Positions 1-8,245 of a stretch of DNA of 64,000 nucleotides are shown piece by piece. Where the stretch lies: assembly GCF_014770435.1 (NCBI RefSeq), contig NZ_CP061739.1, positions 2,108,001 to 2,172,000 of the forward strand, in the 5' to 3' direction. This DNA is from Psychrobacter sp. 28M-43 (lineage in GTDB: Bacteria; Pseudomonadota; Gammaproteobacteria; Pseudomonadales; Moraxellaceae). A program made the translations under genes and the position numbers. The notes beneath the pieces were generated by a model. The model had not been told where the DNA came from. It worked only from the letters and a program-made list of their open reading frames with translations, and searched no databases. How positions within the stretch are numbered: the stretch's first letter is position 1; every line of letters begins with the position of its first letter.

Positions 1-137
1 AAGACTACTCTGTAGAGACAGCAATGGTGTTTGGCGAAGTATATCGTCACAACGGCGAATGGAAATTCCGCGCTGTTGGTCAAGGCTATTCAGGCGGCTT
101 GCAAGCGATGTGTCAGCAATACGGTGTTGATATCTAA
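1..137 (+). CDS. TerD family protein, C-terminal fragment (cut by window edge)
   Basis: Only the last 44 residues are present, read in the frame starting at base 3. They match the C-terminal strand of TerD proteins: [20 protein letters not shown] followed by QGYSGGL and ending QQYGVDI. The same block occurs in the complete TerD at 3054-3629 ([19 protein letters not shown]). TerD-family proteins are cytosolic calcium-binding stress proteins. The start and the calcium-binding acidic loops lie outside the window. This shows that the ter cluster extends leftwards. Confidence 0.9.
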   Translation, partial: DYSVETAMVFGEVYRHNGEWKFRAVGQGYSGGLQAMCQQYGVDI

Positions 138-278
138 AACCATTATTTACTGGTATTTAGTCAGTTATTAGTCACCGTCATCACGTCCAAAATAGCAAAC
201 CGCCATCGTTGCAAATAGTCACAATTTTTAATGGCCAAATGACTAGTAATGCTTTACGTTTCGTTTAAAATTATGCAT

Positions 279-307
279 AAAAAGTGGTTAGTAATAACCG
301 CTTTTTT
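279..307 (+). terminator. Rho-independent terminator after the partial TerD gene
   Basis: A 12-bp stem (arms 279-290 and 295-306) with one G-T wobble closes a GTAA loop and runs into a T tract. It separates the TerD fragment from the following TerC-like gene, so that gene probably has its own promoter. Confidence 0.7.
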
Positions 308-364
308 GCGGTTCATGCCTATACTAGGTAGACCTTAGCTTTACGCAACCATACAGGATGTGTC

Positions 365-1432
365 ATGAGACATTTTTATTTAGACTTTATCTTTACCGCA
401 ATTGCTTTGGCAATAGCAGCATGGTGGGGATATTCACATGGCGGTATGGGTGGCATGATAGCCACTCTTTCTATTACCGCTATTTTGGCCGTCATGGAGA
501 TTTCATTATCTTTTGATAATGCGGTGGTCAATGCTTCAGTCCTTAAGGGCTGGGACGAATTTTGGAAAAAGATATTTTTAACCGTTGGTATCCTAATCGC
601 CGTATTCGGTATGCGATTGGTCTTCCCTATTGTCATCGTCGCGGTTACTGCTGACCTTGGTATGATGGAAGTCATCAACTTGGCTTTATATAGTCCTGAA
701 GAGTACTCAGCAAGACTGATGGCACACCATGCGGAAATCTCAGCATTTGGTGGTATTTTCTTACTATTGGTATTCTTGAACTTTATTTTTGATGACAAAG
801 AAGTACATTGGTTTGACTGGCTTGAGAGCCGTTTAGCCAAGCTAGGTAAAGTCGATGCCATGAGCGTATTTGTAGCGCTTATCGTCTTGATGATTGCGGT
901 ATCGTGGGCTAATGCAGAGCAGTCAAGCGCTGTCCTAATCGCAGGTGTTTGGGGTATCTTGGTTTATCTGGGCGTACAGGTTGTATCGGGGATGCTTGAG
1001 GGTGACCTTGAAGAAGACCTAGAAAACGAAGAGAATGGTTCGGGCGCTGCGGCGACCAGTGCCATTATGAAAGGCGGTATCATTGGTTTCCTATACTTAG
1101 AAGTCCTAGATGCCTCATTCAGTTTCGATGGCGTGATTGGCGCATTTGCAATTACTAATGATGTGATTGTTATCATGTTAGGTCTTGCGATTGGTGCGAT
1201 GTTCGTACGTTCTATGACTATCTTCTTGGTAGACAAAGGCACGCTTGACGAGTTCATCTATCTTGAGCATGGCGCACATTATGCCATCGGCGCATTGGCA
1301 CTGATTATGCTATTGTCAGTGAAGTTCCATGTACCAGAGATTATTACTGGTCTGATTGGTATAGCCTTTATTGGTTGGGCGCTGCTAGCGTCACTTCAGC
1401 ATCGTAAAGCTGAGAAAGCAAGCCTAAACTAA
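365..1432 (+). CDS. TerC-related DUF475 integral membrane protein
   Basis: A 355-residue polytopic membrane protein with about nine hydrophobic segments. Two TerC-superfamily signatures are visible: MEISLSFDNAVVNA (about residue 45) and EVLDASFSFDGVIGAFAI (about residue 246). Their acidic and Asn residues inside membrane segments are typical of this metal-linked family. A cytoplasmic acidic stretch (GDLEEDLENEENG) lies near residue 215. At 355 residues it fits DUF475 rather than classical TerC. In ter clusters this membrane component is thought to work with TerD-type proteins at the inner membrane. The transported ion is not established. An AGGA ribosome site precedes the ATG. Confidence 0.85.
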   Translation: MRHFYLDFIFTAIALAIAAWWGYSHGGMGGMIATLSITAILAVMEISLSFDNAVVNASVLKGWDEFWKKIFLTVGILIAVFGMRLVFPIVIVAVTADLGMMEVINLALYSPEEYSARLMAHHAEISAFGGIFLLLVFLNFIFDDKEVHWFDWLESRLAKLGKVDAMSVFVALIVLMIAVSWANAEQSSAVLIAGVWGILVYLGVQVVSGMLEGDLEEDLENEENGSGAAATSAIMKGGIIGFLYLEVLDASFSFDGVIGAFAITNDVIVIMLGLAIGAMFVRSMTIFLVDKGTLDEFIYLEHGAHYAIGALALIMLLSVKFHVPEIITGLIGIAFIGWALLASLQHRKAEKASLN

Positions 1433-1474
1433 GGCGTGTTCTCAGTGTAGTCTGTATCTAGTTATATATCTAAG

Positions 1475-1507
1475 CAGGTCATATCATCAGGTATGGCCTG
1501 TTTTTTT
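1475..1507 (+). terminator. Rho-independent terminator after the TerC-like gene
   Basis: An 11-bp stem (arms 1475-1485 and 1490-1500, with G-T pairs) and an ATCA loop are followed by seven T residues. Confidence 0.8.
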
Positions 1508-1678
1508 GTCACACTTTTTGCCACACTGTTAGGTCTTGTGGAAGCCCCAAGATATCGAAATGACCCATAATTGAGACAATCAATGGTTAAAGTTACGTTT
1601 GCCCTGTTACTATTACCCTATCTTCAGTTAAAATCCTCATCCTTAAATAACTTGTCGAAATAAGACCCTATAAACGAT

Positions 1679-2599
1679 ATGCAAAAAATTCTTGATGATA
1701 TTGCCGCAGAAATGGCAAGTGAAACTGACCGCGGCAAAGTAGCAGATTATATCCCGCAATTGGCTCATGTCGATCCGAACCAGTTCGGTATAGCTGTAGC
1801 GACTCCTGATGGGCATATGTATGCAGCAGGTGATGCCAGTACACTGTTTTCGATCCAAAGTATCTCTAAGGTATTTACCTTAACCATTGGTCTTGGCAAG
1901 CTAGGCGATACACTTTGGACACACGTCGGACGCGAACCATCTGGCGATCCTTTTAATTCAATTGTGATGCTCGAGCATGAGTCTGGCCGACCGCGCAACC
2001 CATTTATCAATGCTGGTGCCATTGCCGTGGTGGATGCTATTATGATGGGGCATAAACCCAAAGAAACACTGGGTGAAATCCTGCAGTTTGTTCACCTCAT
2101 TGCAGATGATGAGTCAATTCGCTTTGATCATAAAGTAGCGGCTTCTGAGATGGCGCACAAGGACCGGAATGCCTCTCTGGCGCACTTTATGAAATCCTTT
2201 GGTCGTTTAAGACACGATGTGGATAATGTATTAGGTACGTATTTTCATCAGTGCTCAATTGCAATGAACTGCCAACAGTTGGCCAGTGCCGGTCTTTATT
2301 TAGTGTCTAACGGAGTTGATAAGCACTCAGGAGTACGTGTAATCAATGAAAAACGAGCACGCCGTATTAACTCATTGATGATGATGTGTGGTCATTATGA
2401 TGGTTCTGGCGAATTTGCTTACCGCGTGGGCTTACCAGGCAAAAGTGGTGTTGGTGGCGGTATTTTGACGATAGCACCTGGTAAAGGTTCTATCGCTGTC
2501 TGGTCACCAGGGCTTGATCATGTAGGTAACTCTAAGCTTGGACTAAAAGCACTAGAGCGCTTCGTACAAAAAACTGGCTGGTCGGTTTTTGCAGAATAA
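1679..2599 (+). CDS. glsA: Glutaminase A (L-glutamine amidohydrolase)
   Basis: Hydrolyses glutamine to glutamate and ammonia in the cytosol. The 306 residues match the usual length of the bacterial serine-dependent glutaminase family (beta-lactamase-like fold). The catalytic SxxK motif is visible as S61-I-S-K64 within [10 protein letters not shown]. Other conserved blocks are [12 protein letters not shown], the NCQQLASAG region, and [12 protein letters not shown] near the C-terminus. It has its own upstream space and sits between the TerC-like gene and terD on the same strand. Whether it belongs functionally to the ter region is unknown. In other bacteria glutaminase supports acid resistance by releasing ammonia, which would suit a stress locus. 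Confidence 0.93.
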   Translation: MQKILDDIAAEMASETDRGKVADYIPQLAHVDPNQFGIAVATPDGHMYAAGDASTLFSIQSISKVFTLTIGLGKLGDTLWTHVGREPSGDPFNSIVMLEHESGRPRNPFINAGAIAVVDAIMMGHKPKETLGEILQFVHLIADDESIRFDHKVAASEMAHKDRNASLAHFMKSFGRLRHDVDNVLGTYFHQCSIAMNCQQLASAGLYLVSNGVDKHSGVRVINEKRARRINSLMMMCGHYDGSGEFAYRVGLPGKSGVGGGILTIAPGKGSIAVWSPGLDHVGNSKLGLKALERFVQKTGWSVFAE

Positions 2600-3053
2600 G
2601 AGATACATGTATATTTATCTAAATAGGTTTTTTGTATAATGCCATGCTCTCATACTAGCTGCGAAGCATACCTAAGCCATGAGTTGGTTTATTCTAAGCC
2701 CATATAGTCAGTCGGTGCTTTTTAAAGCGATTGTTTTATCTAAGCTACCTTTGTGCTAAATCCCTTTTGTATGAAACATTACTTTTCATAACAATATCTT
2801 AACGACTATTGCTAAGTTGATTAGAAATTATCAAAGATACAGAAGTATTATGTCCCTTAGTAAGCATATAGTAAGCGCACAAAATACGCCTTGCTTAGTG
2901 AGCAAACGCTTAGTATAGTAAAACCTAATGATATGCAGGGCATAGCGTACAGGTAAGTTTTTATTATTTGCTCTGAGATATCAGTCACTGCACAACTTTT
3001 AGTTTATTTTTTATCACTCAATCCACTTAACTATTAATCCAAAGGATATTTGT
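2600..3053. other. Intergenic region upstream of terD (454 bp)
   Basis: No gene-sized ORF or RNA gene is seen. It holds the putative terD promoter at 2891-2919, and the long distance to terD implies an mRNA leader of more than 100 nt. No convincing terminator for glsA was found. Confidence 0.5.
2891..2919 (+). promoter_or_regulatory. Putative sigma70 promoter of terD with overlapping inverted repeat
   Basis: TTGCTT at 2891-2896 and TATAGT at 2914-2919 are separated by exactly 17 bp. The -35 hexamer lies within the inverted repeat TTGCT-tagtg-AGCAA (2891-2905), which could be an operator. Transcription would start near 2926, giving a leader of about 130 nt before the terD ATG. Confidence 0.5.
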
Positions 3054-3629
3054 ATGGCTATTAGCTTAACAAAAGGCGGCAACGTAAACTTATCAAAAGA
3101 AGCGCCAGGTTTAACTAACATTACAGTCGGTTTAGGCTGGGATCCACGTGCCACTGACGGCCAAGAGTTTGACTTAGATGCAATCGGTTTCTTGATCAAT
3201 GAAGCAGGCAAAGTCCGTAACGACCAAGATTTTATCTTTTTCAATAACTTAAAATCAGACAATGGCGCTGTTGAGCATACTGGTGATAACCGTACTGGCG
3301 AAGGCGATGGCGATGATGAGAAAATCAAAATCAATCTTGCGAGCATTCCAGCTGACGTCAACAAAGTAGCTATCTGTGCAATCATCTATGAAGGCCAAGC
3401 GCGTAACCAAAACTTCGGTCAAGTTGGTGATGCTTACATCCGCGTTGTAAACGACAATGGTGAATCTGAAATCGCTCGTTATGACTTATCAGAAGATGGC
3501 AGCACTGAAACAGCGATGATTTTCGGTGAATTATATCGTCACAGCGGTGATTGGAAATTCCGTGCGGTCGGTCAAGGTTTCAGCGGTGGTCTAGGACCAT
3601 TAGCAGCCTCTTATGGCGTAAATGTTTAA
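3054..3629 (+). CDS. terD: TerD family calcium-binding stress protein
   Basis: A 191-residue single-domain TerD protein, close to the standard length (about 190). The acidic calcium-binding elements are intact: [16 protein letters not shown] (residues 28-43, with D30, D35, D40, D42) and [13 protein letters not shown] (residues 77-89). The C-terminal block [18 protein letters not shown] is present. The protein is cytosolic with no signal peptide. AAGGA lies just upstream of the ATG. It is followed by an AIM24-like gene and a second TerD paralogue on the same strand. TerD versus TerE cannot be told apart by eye, so the symbol is a family assignment. Confidence 0.92.
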   Translation: MAISLTKGGNVNLSKEAPGLTNITVGLGWDPRATDGQEFDLDAIGFLINEAGKVRNDQDFIFFNNLKSDNGAVEHTGDNRTGEGDGDDEKIKINLASIPADVNKVAICAIIYEGQARNQNFGQVGDAYIRVVNDNGESEIARYDLSEDGSTETAMIFGELYRHSGDWKFRAVGQGFSGGLGPLAASYGVNV

Positions 3630-3655
3630 CGTTAAAACCAACGTAAACGTTTAGC

Positions 3656-3750
3656 AAGCCAATTATCATAATCAGACGTCTGGTTATGATCTAATGAGCC
3701 ATCAAGTGTGCCCCTTTAACGCATTTGATGGCTTTAAATTTAATTGGCTT
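3656..3750 (+). other. Potential three-way-junction RNA structure between terD and the AIM24-like gene
   Basis: A perfect 10-bp closing stem (3656-3665 with 3741-3750) encloses two inner hairpins. One has arms 3666-3676 and 3679-3689 with one mismatch. The other has arms 3697-3705 and 3725-3733, 9 bp and perfect. No T tract follows, so it is not a standard terminator. It may be an mRNA processing or stability element in the terD-AIM24 transcript, or a structured leader. The function is unknown. Confidence 0.45.
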
Positions 3751-3835
3751 ATCATTAAAAGCTATAGAGCACTTAAAAGCACACGCACACATTAAGAGCA
3801 TTTAACAAAGATATTAGAATAAGGATTTGCAAGCC

Positions 3836-4588
3836 ATGGCCGCAACATTCAGTTTAATCGGTACTATTGAACCTTTTTTGCATTGTAATCTTAAAAAAGG
3901 CGATTCAATTTATTGTGAAGCCAATGCGATGGTAATGATGGAGTCCAATCTTGAGCTGAAAGGTAAGCTACAAGGTGGGCTGATGCAGTCACTGATGCGC
4001 CGCTTTGCAAACGATGAATCGTTGTTTCAACAGCAGATTGAAGCGGTTAATGGTGAGGGCGACTGTCTGCTTGCGCCCACGCTCGATGGTGATATGCAAA
4101 TCATAGAAGTTGGCAAGCAGCAGTATACATTGAGTGATGGTGCGTTTGTCGCGGCCCAAACTGGCGTCGATATCAGAGCCAATATTCAGCGCAACTTAGG
4201 CGGTGCAGTATTCGGTGATACAGGCGGCTTTATGGTGATGCAGACCCAAGGCCAAGGCCAAGTCGTGGTATCTGGTTTTGGCTCGTTGTTTGAGATTGAT
4301 GTTACACCAGACAAAGACGTCATTATTGATAACGGTCATGTGGTCTGCTGGGACTCAAATCTTGAATACAAACTGTCAGTTTCGACCAGTAAGAAAAAAG
4401 GCATCATGAGCAATATTATCAACTCTGTTACTAGTGGCGAAGGTATGGTTCTGAACTTCTCAGGAAGTGGCAAAGTCATTATTTGCTCGCGCAATCGTGA
4501 CAGCTATCAAGGTTGGATACAAAGCGTCCTAGGTAGTAGCTCAGGAGGACGTGGCGGCGGTGGTGGCTTCTTAGACAATATCTTATAG
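3836..4588 (+). CDS. AIM24/TIGR00266-like protein in the ter cluster
   Basis: Resembles the AIM24 / TIGR00266 family of beta-rich proteins, whose bacterial members are of uncertain biochemical role. Seen here: a 250-residue soluble protein with an early SIYCEANAMVMME segment, repeated beta-strand patterns, TGGFMVMQTQGQGQVVVSGFG in the middle, and a glycine-rich tail (SSSGGRGGGGGFLDNIL). The start is placed at ATG 3836 because AAGGA (3821-3825) is correctly spaced for it and too close to the upstream TTG. It lies between two TerD genes, so co-expression is likely. AIM24 genes near ter genes are a recurring association. Confidence 0.75.
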   Translation: MAATFSLIGTIEPFLHCNLKKGDSIYCEANAMVMMESNLELKGKLQGGLMQSLMRRFANDESLFQQQIEAVNGEGDCLLAPTLDGDMQIIEVGKQQYTLSDGAFVAAQTGVDIRANIQRNLGGAVFGDTGGFMVMQTQGQGQVVVSGFGSLFEIDVTPDKDVIIDNGHVVCWDSNLEYKLSVSTSKKKGIMSNIINSVTSGEGMVLNFSGSGKVIICSRNRDSYQGWIQSVLGSSSGGRGGGGGFLDNIL

Positions 4589-4664
4589 TAAATTTCGCAA
4601 TTTATACCAATTTCTAACTTTATTTTTAAACGGTTTTACTCACAATTATTATAAGGATACTCAC

Positions 4665-5273
4665 ATGGCAGTTAGTCTTCAAAAAGGTCAAAAAATCTCC
4701 CTAAGCAAAGAAGCTGGTGGCGAGCTGACTCAAGTTAAACTAGGTCTAGGCTGGGATGTTGCGCAAGGGCCACAAGATAAAAAAGGTGGCTTCTTAGGAA
4801 AATTATTCGGCGGCGGTTCTGGCGGCGATTCTATCGATTTAGATGCTTCATGCATCATGTTCGACGCTAACAAGCAAGCGGTCGATGCAATTTGGTTCAG
4901 TCAGCTAAAATCGAAAGACGGCAGTATCGTGCATACTGGTGACAACCGTACTGGCGACGGTGATGGCGATGATGAAGTCATCAATGTCGATCTCTCAAGA
5001 GTACCTGCCAATGTGGTTTCATTGGTATTTACGGTCAATAGCTTTACTGGTCAAACGTTTGAGACAGTAGAAAATGCGTTTTGCCGTATCGTTAATGCCA
5101 ATAATAACAGTGAAGTAGCACGTTATAACTTGTCTGCCCAAGGTGGACATACAGCGATGGTAATGGCAAAAGTTTATCGTCATAACAATGAATGGAAAAT
5201 GCATGCGATTGGCGAGACTGCTTCTGGTCGCACCTTCCATGATTTAATGCCTGCTATCACACCGCATGCGTAA
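4665..5273 (+). CDS. TerD family protein, TerZ-like, with a glycine-rich loop insertion
   Basis: A 202-residue TerD-family protein. It keeps MAVSLQKGQKISLSKEAGG at the start, the acidic GDNRTGDGDGDDE loop and the AKVYRHNNEWKMHAIGE terminal block. After LGLGWD an insertion of about 20 residues (around DKKGGFLGKLFGGGSGGDS) interrupts the first calcium site before SIDLDAS. This loop is typical of the TerZ-like branch and recurs in the TerA-like protein next door. The protein is soluble and cytosolic. The ATG is preceded by AAGGA. A strong bidirectional terminator ends the transcript. Confidence 0.88.
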   Translation: MAVSLQKGQKISLSKEAGGELTQVKLGLGWDVAQGPQDKKGGFLGKLFGGGSGGDSIDLDASCIMFDANKQAVDAIWFSQLKSKDGSIVHTGDNRTGDGDGDDEVINVDLSRVPANVVSLVFTVNSFTGQTFETVENAFCRIVNANNNSEVARYNLSAQGGHTAMVMAKVYRHNNEWKMHAIGETASGRTFHDLMPAITPHA

Positions 5274-5331
5274 TTGACTTTAGACTTTAACTGGATTATT
5301 ACCAATCTAGTTAAATAGTTTATTTCAAAAG

Positions 5332-5369
5332 AGAGCGGCCCATCTATCAATAGATGGGCCGCTCTTTTA
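5332..5369. terminator. Bidirectional terminator between the TerZ-like and TerA-like genes
   Basis: A perfect 15-bp GC-rich stem (5332-5346 with 5351-5365) and a TCAA loop, with T run on the plus strand and A-rich flank serving the minus strand. It separates two convergent genes. Confidence 0.9.
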
Positions 5370-5394
5370 TGTTTATTATTTATAGTTAAGAATA

Positions 5395-6669
5395 CTACTT
5401 ACGTCCACGTTTCCAGCTAAAGCCCCAGTTAAATGCTTTGTCCATTTCTTGGTGACCTTTAAAGTATTGGTTGATACGCTCAACATTGATACTGCCTTGC
5501 TGATTGACCAAACGGGCAATGGCACACATTGGTAGATTACCCGCACCTTCGGTCAAACGTGTCTCAATCGGTGATTGCTCTGGCACATGGATAGTTACAA
5601 CCCCATCGGTTTTTTCCCAGTTAGGTGCGCCTTCGTAAATAAACGCAAAGATAAATACCTCTTCAATCTGCGACCATTGCTGACCGTTAATATCTAGCCA
5701 TTCACCACCACTTACCTGCCCCGTTCTATCATCCGCACGTAGGCAAACATAAGGCGCTGATTGTAAACTACCAAAGCGATTGCCCAACGCTTGAATCAGG
5801 GTTTTTTCACCATTTTTTAGATGAATCATAGCGCCGACATCTAGATCGATACCACTTGATTGATGCTGCTTAAACAGATCTCCCAGTATGCCTTTCTTGG
5901 GCGCTGCTTTATCACTTGGCGGGCGTTGATTCCAATCTAAATTGACCGATATTTTACCAAAGTCATCACGTTTTTTAAGATTAATGCTAGATTGGTTTTT
6001 AGTTAAGGTTATTTTACTTAAGTTAATCGAAGGGTTAGCGGGAATCGGTGGCGGATTATTAGTTTGAGAGGTGCTGCCTACTTTTTGCGTATTGATTGGT
6101 CGCTGAGTGTTGATAGGTTGAGACTGGCTTTGGGCAGGGTTATGATTTTGGGCAGGTGCGTCATCAGCGATTTCCACACCAAAATGCTCAGATAAAGGTT
6201 TTAACCCTCCCTCAAATCCTTGGGCGATAAAACGAAATTTCCAGCTTCCTTGTCTGCGATAGCATTCAGCCAATATAATGGCTTTTTCATTACGTCCAGC
6301 GCTACTCAGCTGACAGGTCATCAGTACTTGACTACCCTGTAAGACTTGAATGTCCACATCGCCAACTTGCGACAGTGTTTGCGCATTAGAGAACGCTAGG
6401 GCAATTTTCTCAATACTTGCAGGCTGTCCAGACAAATTAATATCAAAAAACCCATCACTGTCATGACCGCGAAAGCTAACGCTACCATCATCGCTACGTG
6501 TCTGACCATAAAATATCATGTCTCCATCACCGCGTACTTTGCCGTCATTAGACAGACGATAAGCGGCACAGTCAATGGCGTTTTGGCTTAAAATGCGAAT
6601 GCTAATATTGTCAGTCGGTAGTGGCGCATTGGCACCTGCAATTAGTTTTTGAGGTTGGTTTTGACTCAT
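5395..6669 (-). CDS. TerA-like protein with two TerD/TerA domains
   Basis: A 424-residue cytosolic protein. Residues about 1-170 form a TerD-like domain whose acidic loop is weak (FRGHDSDGFFD), ending in ILAECYRRQGSWKFRFIAQG. Residues about 175-225 are an Asn/Gln/Pro-rich linker. Residues about 228-424 form a second TerD-like (TerA-type) domain with a KKGILGDLF loop, GIDLDVGA and RADDRTGQVSGGEW. Domain pairing and length fit TerA. The ATG at 6669 is preferred over that at 6672 because AAGGA is then 6 bp away. It is transcribed away from the ATP-grasp gene, with 294 bp between the two starts. The biochemical role of TerA is not established. Confidence 0.8.
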   Translation of the reverse strand: MSQNQPQKLIAGANAPLPTDNISIRILSQNAIDCAAYRLSNDGKVRGDGDMIFYGQTRSDDGSVSFRGHDSDGFFDINLSGQPASIEKIALAFSNAQTLSQVGDVDIQVLQGSQVLMTCQLSSAGRNEKAIILAECYRRQGSWKFRFIAQGFEGGLKPLSEHFGVEIADDAPAQNHNPAQSQSQPINTQRPINTQKVGSTSQTNNPPPIPANPSINLSKITLTKNQSSINLKKRDDFGKISVNLDWNQRPPSDKAAPKKGILGDLFKQHQSSGIDLDVGAMIHLKNGEKTLIQALGNRFGSLQSAPYVCLRADDRTGQVSGGEWLDINGQQWSQIEEVFIFAFIYEGAPNWEKTDGVVTIHVPEQSPIETRLTEGAGNLPMCAIARLVNQQGSINVERINQYFKGHQEMDKAFNWGFSWKRGRK

Positions 6670-6824
6670 CATACGTCCTTTAGATTATTTATTATGCTGT
6701 TGTCATTGTCATGCCGACTATCATCATATAGTAGCATGGATATTATGAAAGTTTTGAATCAGGCAATCGTGATATAAGCGATAAAGTCATCCTTACAAAT
6801 CCCTATGACTATTTTATCAGAGGC

Positions 6825-6853
6825 GTTTATAACGCATATCATTTGTATATAAT
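6825..6853 (+). promoter_or_regulatory. Possible promoter of the ATP-grasp gene
   Basis: A perfect TATAAT at 6848-6853 has GTTTAT 17 bp upstream (6825-6830), which is a poor -35. It lies 111 bp before the ATG in the divergent TerA/ATP-grasp spacer. Confidence 0.35.
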
Positions 6854-6963
6854 ACGTCCTATTGAACCGTATACCTTTTCTAATATTACTACTAGATTTG
6901 CAGTAGCAGTATTGACTTGCCCATTCCCCTACATCTACACCTAATGATAACGCTGAGAGAATT

Positions 6964-8115
6964 ATGAATAATCTTGCTGACAATAGTAACCCTTCAATAC
7001 CAGTAGCAGCGTGGTTAGCTGAAGGCCAATCTAGCCAGCGTGATATGTTAGATAGCTTACAAAATCTAAAGAGCAAATCAAGCAGTCCTTCAAACAACCC
7101 TTTTCAAGTTATTGCCTCACACCGTCATGATAGACCTGAGATTTTCGAATTTGCCGATATAGTTTATCGCGAGCCATCTGACTCGATTGCAGATACTGAT
7201 ACCCAAATGACTAGCGAACTTGCCATACCACGCTGGCAGTTCGTATTGGAACAAGCTCAAAAGCATAACGTAAAAGTACTACTGACTGGACGCAATGGTA
7301 TCGATTATGAAGCGCAACGTGAGAAATTTTACGCTGCGGGTATTCGCTTATTAACAGGTGCAACCAGCGTGGCGGCACTAGAATCAATCGATGATAAATT
7401 TGCTTTTATGCAGCACTGCCACGCTCATAATATTCCAGTGGCAGATGCATGGCGTTTTGACAATACGGCGGAGCTTGAGGCTTTACTCGCCGAACATGGT
7501 GACCAACCTCTATGTGTGAAACCTGTTGTCGGTATTTTTGCCCAAGGGTTTTGGCGATTAGATACGGGTAAAGCATATGACGAGCAGTACGATAGCTTTG
7601 AGCACTTATACTTTACTGAAGAGAAAAAAATAAATACAGCCCAATTTGTGAATGCCTATGCTGACAGCGAAATGGTACACGAGCGACCTATTCCAATGTT
7701 GCTTATGCCTTATCTGTCAGGGCAAGAGTACTCTATCGATGTAGTTTGTGAATATGGTGAAGTCCTAGCTGCTGTCACTCGTCATAAAACAGGAAAAATA
7801 CAACACGTTGGTTATGAGCAGTCTGTCATGGATGTCGTAATCCCTTTGATTAGGGCTTTTGGCTGTGATGGCATTGTCAGTGTACAAACTAAAGCTGATG
7901 ATAGCGGTCAGCACCGAGTTCTTGAGATTAATAGTCGTCCATCAGGTGGTATTGGGTATACTTCTCATAGTGGGATTGATTTGACGCAAGTCGGATTTTC
8001 TTACTGGTTGGGCTTGTCAGAAAAACCTAACTTAGAGACCAATATTCAGCATATTGAACCATGCCAAGTACGCTCTATCATGATGAGTGTCAAAATTGAA
8101 AAGGATAATGAATAA
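6964..8115 (+). CDS. ATP-grasp family ligase of the Ter metabolite pathway
   Basis: A 383-residue soluble protein with an ATP-grasp fold. The central part has a lysine strand (LCVKPVVGIFAQGFWRL, about residue 181) and MLLMPYLSGQEYSIDVV. The metal/ATP-binding end is VLEINSRPSGGIG (E321, N323). ATP-grasp enzymes join a carboxylate to an amine or similar nucleophile through an acyl-phosphate. The substrate is unknown. Homologues occur in ter-linked clusters with the PRTase, HAD and lyase genes found at 11807-16358, so it probably acts in the same pathway although four genes lie between. A strong terminator follows. Confidence 0.85.
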   Translation: MNNLADNSNPSIPVAAWLAEGQSSQRDMLDSLQNLKSKSSSPSNNPFQVIASHRHDRPEIFEFADIVYREPSDSIADTDTQMTSELAIPRWQFVLEQAQKHNVKVLLTGRNGIDYEAQREKFYAAGIRLLTGATSVAALESIDDKFAFMQHCHAHNIPVADAWRFDNTAELEALLAEHGDQPLCVKPVVGIFAQGFWRLDTGKAYDEQYDSFEHLYFTEEKKINTAQFVNAYADSEMVHERPIPMLLMPYLSGQEYSIDVVCEYGEVLAAVTRHKTGKIQHVGYEQSVMDVVIPLIRAFGCDGIVSVQTKADDSGQHRVLEINSRPSGGIGYTSHSGIDLTQVGFSYWLGLSEKPNLETNIQHIEPCQVRSIMMSVKIEKDNE

Positions 8116-8164
8116 ATAGTCTACTAAGCATGCACGTGGTTAGCAAATGATTTGAATAGGCACA

Positions 8165-8202
8165 AAAAAAGGTTTTTAGATTAATATCTAAAAACCTTTT
8201 TT
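8165..8202. terminator. Bidirectional terminator between the ATP-grasp and MHYT genes
   Basis: A perfect 17-bp stem (8165-8181 with 8186-8202) with a TAAT loop. A tracts on one side and T tracts on the other serve both convergent genes. Confidence 0.88.
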
Positions 8203-8245
8203 ATTATCTTCATTCTTGAAAAGTATTAAAAATCAACGTTTAAAA

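Noticed and set aside
376..861. 161-codon minus-strand ORF opposite the TerC-like gene
   Set aside because: It lies wholly antisense to a recognised membrane protein, has no ribosome site or family resemblance.
3827..3835. TTG start for the AIM24-like gene
   Set aside because: Only one base from AAGGA; ATG 3836 has correct spacing.
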